Notes under the pieces: generated by a model
What the model saw: only the letters and a program-made list of their open reading frames with translations
The model's database searches: none
What the model was told of the DNA's origin: nothing
In this document: piece by piece, positions 31,001 to 42,500 of the stretch
Layout: each line of letters starts with the position of its first letter
Position numbering within the stretch: position 1 is the first letter of the stretch
Source of the DNA: Sphagnum compactum
Lineage: Eukaryota > Bryophyta > Sphagnopsida > Sphagnales
Direction: 5' to 3'
Length of the DNA stretch: 64,000 nt
NCBI GenBank assembly: GCA_965153455.1
Contig: OZ234497.1
Span: 9,176,001 to 9,240,000 of the forward strand
Program-made: the position numbers and the translations under genes

Positions 31001-33542
31001 AAAAAAAAGTCACTTGCTTCCAAACACTCATTCAAGCAATGGAGGTCAAGCTCAAAATGTGCTTGAAGAAATCATCTAACAATGTCACATTTTCTAATGT
31101 TGTGAAGGTATGGTCTATGATCAATTTAACAACCTCTAAAGGATTCCATGCCACACTCTTGCCCATTATCATAAACCATGATCTGTTTACACAACAAAAA
31201 TGTTATAACATAGAAGGGTCATTGGTAGATATGGAAGGATGTGATTTAATGTTAGAGCATTTAGGAGAAGAAAAAACAAGTAACCACAAAATTGAATTAA
31301 GGGTTTTTGGTTATGGTGTAATGCAATTTGGATAGGTTGAGCTTCAATTTTTAATGGAAGGGTTGAAGAAAAATGGCTAAGGGAATGGGCTAGCCATGTG
31401 CCAACCAAGGATTGAACAAATTAGGCCAACTTAACACAACAAATGACAATTGATCACATTGACAACAAAAATTTTGACCATTATAAGTTGAGCTTTTCAT
31501 TTCAACAATTTTTTTAAAAATCACCCTTTTGAAAGGTGTCTATTTTAATACCGTGTTCCTTTCAAGAATAAAGATTATAAAGTTTTAGGTGTTAAAAACA
31601 TTAATATTCATATGAAAATTTTCAAAATTTTCTTGAAATTGGAAGGCATTGCAATTGTGTTTATTCACTTTGTAAGTCAATGTAGTTATTCAATTCTGAA
31701 TGCCAAATTTATTGATTGCAAAACCTCCTATCCATCGACACCTTGTGCAAGCACAACTCTCCACAACAGAATTGTGGTCACAAATTTGGGTGTCTTTTGA
31801 TGGCTTATGTTGACTAGAAAATTTGCAAATAAATAAACTCAAAAAAATTGCTCATGCTTGCGGTTGTTAAATCATTCATGCATTCATATTGGTTTAAAGA
31901 AAGTGTAAAACATTGAAACCTCTTGCACCTTGTTGGTTTGACATTCAAGAAGGCCTCTTGTAATGGCTTTATACTAGCCAAGACATTTGCAAAAATAGAA
32001 GCTCAAAAAAATGCAATTGTTTATGGATGTGAAATGATTCGTGCATTCATGCTAGCTTAAAGAAAGGGGAAAAAAAAAAATCTCTTGTTCTTTGACTTTG
32101 TCTAGGCTTCTACTTTCATGCACCTTTAGTGAGAACATTGGGGATCAAACTTAATGCTCAAACATGACAATCTTGCTAATTTTCACCTCAACCTCAACCC
32201 TAGAGCTTGCCTCTTTGAATGAATACCAACCTTGAACATCTTGAGCAATAACTTTGAGCTCGTTCATGAAAAAACCACTAATGTATGTTTTATTGGTGAA
32301 ATTTCATTGAAAAGTGAAATTGAAATTCAAGATTTGAAAATTTAATGATTTTGGAAATTCTCAATTGTCAAACGTAAGGGAAAACAAATTTAAAAATTCT
32401 AGATTTTTATATTTGGTTTTTTTCTTTTTATAGATGATTGTCACTATGGCCCAAAACGAAAATTCCTTAAAAAAACCAATAAACACCACCCTCCAATCTA
32501 GCTTGACCACTATGCATCATGAATGTTTAACCCTATAGTTCACCTTCTCATAGGCAACAACTTTGAACAACCTTAAAATTTGCCCTTAAAATTTTCACTT
32601 GTTTATGATGAAATTGCCTTCCAAGTCTAGCTCCATTACCAAAAGAATCCAAGAAGGATTCAATATTATCCCTTAGTTTGATAGTAACTAGATGCAAGAC
32701 GTCGATAAAACAAGTCAAGTTTGAAACGTTTGTTTTCTTCCTCCATCCTCCATCCCCCATCCCTTTTAAGTCTTATCCATCTAACCCTTACACTATCATG
32801 TGTACTCTTCTCCAAGCATTTTCACCTAAACCTAACTACCATAATCAAGCTACAACCTTACCTAAAAACCTCCTTCTCCTCCTCCCTTAGTACTTATGTT
32901 ATCCTATCCATTCAAACCTTTTGCACAACCTTAATGTTTATGCAAAAAAAATGGTCTACCATTACACGTTAACCTATCAAAACTTGTTAGGCTAATAATT
33001 CCCAACAAAATAGTTTGGGGAAGATTGGGCAAACCAAGTTGTTATGTGGTTATAATATGAAGTTTTCATAATGTACTTGGTTGTTATAGTTCTCTAGGAA
33101 CAAGTTGTGTATTGTTATAGTGTCTTGGCATAGATGCCTTAAGGATGAAAATTCAAAATTGTCGCAAATTAGATCTTTCATGTTTGTTCTTTGAGTGACA
33201 ACATGAGGCCATAGAACGTTTCTAGTGTAGATAGATGGTTGTGAAGATATAAAAAACAAGACTAGTTTCAAATAAAGATCCACCTAAATTTTGTTGTGTA
33301 AATGATGTAGAACATGGTCTTTGCGTTTTCATTTGATAATTTGATTGTGTAATTTATATTTTGATGAAATTAATAAGAGCTTCTTGAAAGAATGTATTAT
33401 TCGGTTAAGCATGTGTAGAAATGTTCACGATGGGTAGTATACCAAACTTGTGATGCATTTTTTTACAACTCATATATATACATATATTACATTTATCTTC
33501 AATTTTTTTTAATGGTGATGGTTTTATTATAGATTTTTATGA
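28095..33542. other. ARMC8 3' region, then AT-rich spacer
   Basis: Bases 28095-29000 keep the composition of the gene and probably include the 3' UTR. From about 29450 the sequence becomes AT-rich and repetitive. I looked here for motor-domain exons (myosin P-loop and switch motifs, kinesin motor motifs) that might belong to the MyTH4-FERM gene downstream and saw none. Short frames such as 31039-31335 have no recognisable motif. Confidence 0.55.
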
Positions 33543-36500
33543 ATGAATATGGAAGTAATCCAAGTTAAACAATTATCTTTCAAGGATTTTGCAACACGGA
33601 ATTTCACCTTCCCTACATTAGGGCATACTCAATTCACCGCAGTACGTTTGTTTCACATGTTGTCCAAATAGAATAGGTAGGCATTTCCTAAATGGAACCA
33701 AAATCAAAATCAATTGCTAAACAAATAGTTCAAGAACAAACATTTTATGTTCTTCATTGCAAAAAATTTCCCACAATTTTGAAGAAGCTTGAAACGGTTT
33801 GAAACAATACCAATTGATGCAGGGCCAACTTAAAGAACCATTATTAAAAAATGTGATCGGTGTCAATACAAAAAGGATTGCCATCACAATATTTGCTCGT
33901 AATTTTTATCATTACCAATCCAATATTCAACAATCACCATGAATTTGATTATGCAAGATTTAAGATGTTAATAAGTTGGCATGCTTTTTTTTATTAAAAA
34001 AATGTGATTGGTGTCAATACAAAAAGGATTGCCATCACAATATTTTCTCGTAATTTTATCATCACCATCCAATATTTTAAAAAAATCACCATCATTTTGA
34101 TTATACAAAATTTTAGAGGTTTTTGAGCTTTTTTTTTAAATTTTTTTTTGATAAATTGTGATCAATATAGGCCAAAAAAAAAACCCCCCCAATACATGTT
34201 TTAGCTACCAATGCACAAGTTTAGTTTAAACACACATATTCACAATCGCAAAAATAAAATGTATAACAGATATTGGTGCATACATGGGAACAATAAGTGG
34301 TTTTAGCAACAAGGTGGACCATGCATATCAAATATTGTCAGTTGGGATGAATTGCCCGAACCTCCGAGATGAGATATATTGTCAATTGTGCAAACAAACC
34401 AATAAAAACCCCGACAGGTTTGCATGGAATTATTTATTGTAATTTTTTTTGTTTCATAATTATTACTTTTTTTGGTTAAATCCCAAAAGAAAGAATTAAT
34501 TCCAATGCTTTTTTTTTTTTTTCTCTCAAAAAACATTCATAAGGATTAAAAAGTTCATGATATGTCTGATGGGCAAGTAAATCAATCATTTAAGGAAAAA
34601 TAAAAAAAGGCCAATAATATATATATTATAGTTGTTTAATTCATTAAGCCAATATGCCAACCACATGGTTGGGATTGTTGGCAGCAGCCTTTGAAGTTGT
34701 TCATAATAGAATCACTTTCATGTTCATTTTTATATTTTTTCAAGCTACCAAAACAAAATTTCATGTGGGTTTGATTACAACAAAGATCAGGTTGAAAGAT
34801 GAGAAAGGATGGGAGCTCATGGTTTTATGTTGTAGTAGCTTTCCCCCCTCTAAAGAGTTTATGCCCTTCCTTGGTGCCCATTTTCAACAGGTTGGGCAAA
34901 ATTTTCAACACACTTGGTGCCCATTTTTTAACAATTTCTAACATTTTAAAACAATTTTTAAACAATTTCTATCAATTTTAAACAATTTTTTAACAATGTT
35001 TGTTAGCCAACATTGTCATTCTTCGTAAACAAGATTCACAAAATTACAATACAATACAACACAAGTATCAACCGATTGTTGGCCTTGCCTAACAAGGCAA
35101 CGATATTGTGTTTAGATTCATTATAGAGTATAGTAGTAGCTTAAGGGATTTTTATAGGCCCCTACTACTAGGTAATTAATAATAATAATAATAATAATAG
35201 GTCTATTTATTTTTATATGAGGATTTTTTGAAAGACATGATATTTTGGGCTTGTGTTGAAACTTGAGATTATTAAATATAGAGTTATGATATCTTGAAGG
35301 ATAAATTGGTTTCTTTTAAAGGGGTTTTTTTTAAAGATTTTTATAATTTTGCATGGTGAAATATATTTGAATTTCCATGATTCTTCTTTTGCCTTAATAT
35401 GTTTTTTAATGTAAATGGCAAGGCCATACATAGTGTGACACACCCCTTGTTAGATACTATATATATGTATTAATTGTTGATGCGAATATACTTGATGGCA
35501 TGCCCGGGTTACAAAAGGCAAGTATTGGGACATTGGATGGCTTTCAAGGGGATCAAGAACTAGCCAAAGAATGTATTGGTAGATTACAAAAGATGGCAAG
35601 ACATGGGCCGCGTTGCTACCTTCCTTCTATTGAAGAAATTCAAGCCATCCAGGTGAATTTTTTTAATTCAATTTTAATTTAGATGTAATGCTTCCAAACA
35701 TTAATGATTGAATGATTTTCTTCAAATTTTGGTTTTAAGTTCAATTGTTCACAATTTCAACACAATTTTTGTAGCTAAAATTTGAAGACACCGACCAACA
35801 TTGGTTTGATATGTTTTAAAGATGCAATGCTTACAAGATCTTTGATTTATTATTAGTTTGAAAAATTGTTCGAGTTTTATATATATTATCACAATAATAA
35901 ATTTGGAAGTTATATTATTAATTGGCTTCTCGTATGGTCATCAGAGCAACACAAAGTTGTTAGTGGAAATATCTCTTCCAAATGGACAAGTTGAGGTTTT
36001 GACCATTTTACCCTTATTAAACCCTACATATGAGCTCCCCCACATTAGTAGACTTGCAAAATCTAGTTTGTTTCATAGTTCCAAGGGAAAACTAATTTTG
36101 TGAACATGATATTCTAAAGAATCATAATTGCATGTAAACATCATCAATGGATGATTTTTCACATGTAAGATGTAATTTGAGTAACGGGTGAGGTGTAATA
36201 AGTCCTTCATAAATAAGTATTGTAAATATTATTATAATGTGCTCAAAAAATGTCTAAAGAAAATGTTATTTGAATCTATGAGTTTTTTTAGTGATTATTG
36301 TGATGGCCCATATGATTATCGTAAAACGTGGGTTTCTATATAAATTGATAATCAACACCATTCAATAGTCTAGATTGATATATTTTCTCAATTTTGGCCA
36401 AGTTTAAATTTAAACTTGATGTAAGACTTGGGGTGACAATTGACATGGAACAACATTGTTTCCATTTATGTAGTAAAGTATCATCAACATTATTTTCTAT

Positions 36501-39500
36501 CATTTTGCAACTTCAACTTCTAATTCCCTTACATTTAAAATCATGAATTAAAAAGGGGGTTCAATTTTAAAATTATATATAATTTATGACCTACATTCAA
36601 GACAATTTTAATGACATTAATATCAATTTCTTTGGTTGTGATATAATTAAAGGTCATTGTGATTTGATAAACTTTCTCAAACTTTTTGTTTTTTGTGACC
36701 AAGCTTGGCTTGTCAGTAGAAGGGCATACTATTCAAGTTATAGCCCAATTGTTGGGACCACATGATTGAACTTACAAGTCCTTGTGAGCCATGTTAGATG
36801 ATACTAAACCAAGTTTAGTTGTAAGTTGTAATGTGGGCTAATGGGTCGCCAAAAACCATATAGACAAATTGGGTCAAATAACTCCATTCCCCATTATGGC
36901 AATTAGAAGGACCACTTCAAAAATGGAAACAATAACCCTATATAGCCGAATTTAATCACTTAAATCATGTTTAGTTGACAAACGAAATGTCTTGGGGTTT
37001 TTTTTTCCTTTCCTTTCCTTTCCTTTCCTTCATTCCTTCCACAAGTTCATAATTGGACTTCAAAGAACATAAAGGCATGTTACAAAATGGTGAGAGATAA
37101 AAACAATTATGTGAACTTTTTGGTTTTGCATTGAAGATTTTGACATTGCATAGCATGGCCACTACACAAGAAGTGGCGACCGATGTGGCACATAAGCTAA
37201 ATCTTTGGGAAGCCAATTATTATGGCATTTTCCACCTTGGTATAGATGGAGGTACAAATGCCGATATTAAATTTCCTTGTATTTATCTTCCTATTAGAAA
37301 AAAGGACGATATCCGTATTGCGCGCTTCCACGTGTATGAACTAACTTTTTTAATACCAACCAAAGCTAACATCAAACTTCATGAAACAATATTATTGTTT
37401 GTCAACATATTTTGTTAAAATGGGGAAAAAAAGTCTTGATAAAATACGCTACAATAATACTAATAATAATAATAAGGTGGATGCAGTTGCAAAGCTTATA
37501 GCTGAACACGATTACATTATTGATATCCAATATGGTGGTTGGAATCCAACATTAGCTGTACAAAAAGTTAGGGATTGGCGATTCTTGGCCAAAACAAAGG
37601 AGTTCTTTGCGCATATCTTTCACATCTACAAGGTAACATTTTATTGACTATGCCAATAATATTACCCATTTAAGCTTAAACATTTGGATCATTCATTTGT
37701 CTTGTGGTTTGTGTGTGTAGTTCATAGTGCATTCTCATACTTTGAGAGATGACATTTGTGATACAAATGGACCTCGCATATTACAATTGTACCTGAATAA
37801 TAATGTGTGACAAGGTGAAGGTTGTATTCATATATTCAACATTATAACACTTTGAGTCCAACTAAATTCAAATAAAATTATTTACAAAGTAATGTTTGTG
37901 ATCCTCCTTTAAGAGAGGTGGGAATGGAAAGATAATGGAGTAGTAGGCTTTGGGGGGGGGGGGGGGGGGGTTAGTAGGGAAGGAGAGAAAGGTATGTGTT
38001 GCCAAAAACTAGTTATTTTGTTTTTGTTACCACTTTAATTTAGGCATGGAAAATTTCAAGTTGCTGCAATTGCATGCCATAATACCCATCAACCTTAAAT
38101 GAACCTAGCTGTGGATCTATTGCCATTTGAATTTTTTGTTTTGAAAAGTAAGAAGCTCTTTTAAATATTTTGTTATGTCATTGAGGCACACCCAAAACTT
38201 TTTCTTTGTTTTTTAGATGTATGTGAATTGGATTCATTTTTGTAACTTGTTAAAGCTATCAAAATATTCAATCAAGGATCAAAATTTCGGATAATAAATC
38301 TTCATGAAGTAATTGAAGTGTAGTTAAAAGTGGACAAATTTGGGGAAGAAATCGACTAAACAAATTGGGACCAACATTTTGTGAGACTTCAGAATTTCTT
38401 TGAGTTCACATCTAAAAACTAAGGACTTTGATTGGAATCTTAGAAGGGGATTAGTTGAATTTCTAATAATAACTTTCTCTTTTTTTTGAAATAATGTTTC
38501 ACCTAGGTCACTTGGTCTTTTATGTATACATTATTTAATGCCCAAATATATCATAGACAAATGTAGGGGAAAACAAATTAGGTATCAATGTTTGGAATAT
38601 TATAAGGTCTACAATTTGATCCATGTTCTATCTTATCATTTTGGGTTCACAACCAAAAGGAGGTATGTGGGAGGATCTTGGACATGAATTGGGAACTCAT
38701 CATTGTATAAAATGAATATGTGTAATTTCATTGAAGGGGAAACTTGTGGATCATGTGATTGTGCCCACTAATGATCGTAAATTGTTGAGCTAATTATATA
38801 ATGTAACAATAATCAACAAACTGAAACTTGAGCATGTTAATAATTTATATTTGTTAATTGATTTGTCATAAATGTGTTATAAATGCAAAATTTTGACAAA
38901 CAATCATATCCATATAGAAGGTATTAATAATTGTGAAGGGTGCCTTAGCATACTATATTTTTTGAATGCTTATTTGGATGGTTAATGAAACCAAAAATGA
39001 AGGCAATCTAGATTGACATACATGTTCTATTATATTATGTCTAATATAAATATATCAAACATTAAACATGCCTATTTGAATTTGAATTTTTATAATTATT
39101 TATAAATTTCAAAATAACATTAGATAAAAATTTAAATGTCAAAAATATAAGACTCAAATAACAAAAGTGAAACCAAAGATTAAATACATCACATTTTGAA
39201 ACTATTATAACATATGTATTTTAAATACATTTCCATACATTAAATTACTGATGCCATGGACATTACTCTCAACTTATGTGACATTTGTGAGGTTATTTAC
39301 CAAGTGCTTTACCATTTTTAAGTTTATGTGGTGCCTTTTATTTTCACATATTAATCTAGCATATTTACTTGGTATGGGTTTTTTGAGTGCAATTATTTTT
39401 AATTCAATTTCAAAAATAAAATACCCATTTCACGTTATTACATTGAATAGATTAAATATGCTTATTTCCCATTCACATTATGGCAATACCTCTGTACCCA

Positions 39501-42500
39501 CCATGGCCTTAACAAATATACATTATGAAGAAGGGAAATGCATAATTTACTAATGATAGAGTGGCTATTCACCCTTTTTAGGAATTCAATTTTATAATTG
39601 CCATAATTTGGTTGCAAAACCTACTAAAAAGGTTTTTGGATGACTCAATTAACTAGTGACCATTATTATAACTAGATTGGGTCTAGTGGTGATTCCGGAC
39701 ACTCATTCTTCAAGTGTTTTCTGCATCCTATTATTAAGCAAGGTTTATTTTATTTTATTTTATTTTTATTTTTTTGTTGGCTAAATAAATTAATAAGATT
39801 TGGGACATAAATTTTTTTCTCCAACTTTACCCAATGTGCGAGTAACATCTAGAGTACTATGTGTGCATATAATGGATGGATTGATGGATGGATGATGGAT
39901 GAATAATCATTTTTCATAGAATTGCATGCATTTAAATGAGAAAGTTTAGATCCAATTTATTTTAAATCACACCTAATGTCAAGTTGATGTTAAGAAAGGC
40001 TTGAGTTTTTCTTTTTTTGGGTTGTATTTAGATCAAGAGTGTTAGCTAACATCAAATTCAAACGGCACATAATATTATTAAATGGGTATTAAGTTCATGT
40101 TAGTTTAACATCAAATTTTTTTAAACATAGATATTAAAATAAAAACACAAATTTAGATAGTAGCCCATAAGAGGGGGCTTGAAGTCAATGTTAAGTTATT
40201 AGAATTTTTTTCATGGTAACTTTGGAAATTCCTCATTGACCAAGGGGGCAACAAGGTAGAATGTAACCTTTTTTTAACCTGAAATGTAAACCTAAGTCAT
40301 TAAATTTTGAATATTTTCATCACTGAAGAATCAATCAAAATAAAAGTAAAAAAATTTAAATTTCAAGAAATTGAGGATACATTAAATTGGTATAGTTGGG
40401 AAGCCCTCAATGAATAGGGTGCACCAAAGTGGTTTCTGTAGTTTTCAAATCTATGTATGGTGTGGAGTTATTGAAATTTGAGTAAGTTTTGTCATTCAAA
40501 ATTCAAGAGTTTGGTTTCTTAAAAAAATGTGTCGATACTTTGTAAATGTCCATTACAATATGTGGTTAATGGCACAAGCCACACTAGTGTATATGATATT
40601 AATGGTGTCCAAAAAATAGCCATCATTTTCCCTCTAGCTACCCTTGTCCATCAAATACACCACCCACATTAAATCATGTCTACACAAAACCTTGGTGAAC
40701 AAAATGTTGAACATTTATTTGAAAGAAAAGATGGGATTAGTGACCAACCAAGATGTAAGCTAACATCCAAGGGACTTAAACAATTGGGCACAACATGAAG
40801 AGGCTTTCAATCATGCTAGCTTTGGCTAACATCATCATCTAATCTATTTTTCCCTCACTACCCAAATCTAACCTAATTGATGGGTACTTGGAAAACTCAT
40901 GTACTTCCACACATCCTTACTTATTATGTTTTCAATTCTAGATTTTTAGCAAGCAATTAGAATTCATAATGTAATAATGTAACTTGTAAATATGAGAAAA
41001 TCAAATTAATAATCACGATTTCCAAATTAGATCAATTTTCTTCTCCAGGTTAATGAGGATGATGAGATTTTGGACATTCCGACTTTAGTTGACAAACAAA
41101 AAGGCATCTTCATTTTCAAACGAAAATTATTCCATCGTGATCCTACTTCAAGAAATCAAGCGGGGAGAGATGCATCAATAGCCTTTGATTTTAGCCAAGT
41201 TAGAAAGACCCACACATATTCCTTGAATGATTATACAAGAATTTTCCTAAGGGCCAATGGGCCATGGTAATAATGTTATGAAATAGGTCTTTTAGGCATA
41301 GGCCTACTACTACAATCAATTATATATTGAAATCTTATCATAACAATAACCCATTCATTATGTACATTGAAAACAACTTTGATGTGTCAAGAAAATTGAT
41401 GGGTCTTTTAGGCATAGGCCTACTACAATCAATGATATTGCAATCTTCTCATAACCCCCCATTACCCCCCATTATGTACATTGAAAACCAACTTTGATGT
41501 GTCAAGAAAATTGATAATAGGTCTTTTAGGCATATAGGCCTACAATCAATCATATTGCAATCTTCTCATAACCATAACCCCATTATGTACATTGAAAACA
41601 AGTTTGATGTGTCAATAAAGGTCTATTTAGGCATAGGCCTACAATCAACTATATTGCAATCTTATCCTAAACCCCAAATTATGTACCAATGAGAATAACT
41701 TTCATGTGTCTAAGAAAATGGATGGATTGCATGATAAATTGTAGGCGATACACGAGGTTATGTCAGGAATGTATCGATTGGCGGCAATGGATCTCCACAT
41801 GTTGGAAGCTTTACAATTGCGAGTTGATCTTGCCATGACCACAAGCCTTGTCAAGTCAAATTTAGAGTTTGCCCCTCATCATCATTGTTAATCTGAAATT
41901 TTGATGGCTTCTAAATTTTACGCAAAATGGAAAATACAATCTACTTAGGGTTTACCATTATTTCCATTGTGTGTTGAGACCCAAAAGGACAGTAAATTGA
42001 ACTAATTAGTAAACTCCCAAAGTTGATAAGCAACAATTTGCATAATGAGTTGCCATGTAAATCTTATTGATTTCTTTTTGGAAAAATCACTACGAGCTTG
42101 AATTATGTATGCCTCAAGAAGGGATAACTTAAAAAAGGATGCAAGCTTGAACATATAAATTGCAAATCATCAAAAATATTCTACATCATAACTAGCCTAT
42201 TGGAGCATCAAAATGGGTTGCTGAATTTGTTTCCAAAGAGTAAGGATGGAGAGAAGTCTCCTCAAAACATGAGGACACAAAACATAACAAAGGTTTTTGG
42301 AAACCTTGATGGTTAGCTGAGGCTTGTTCTCCTACCTAAATAACTAATATTTGGTCAGGTCCACCATAGCATACTTAAACCCTAAACCCTAAACCCTATG
42401 TCAATATTATGAATTATTGGACCAATTGGCTTGACATGATTATTTAGGGGCATACAGAAACATGGACCCAATGATGATATTGAAGGGATGGGAGACCAAG

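Noticed and set aside
29850-33500. Possible upstream motor-domain exons for the MyTH4-FERM gene
   Set aside because: I looked for P-loop, switch and other motor motifs of myosin and kinesin in the open segments and saw none. The frames present are AT-driven.
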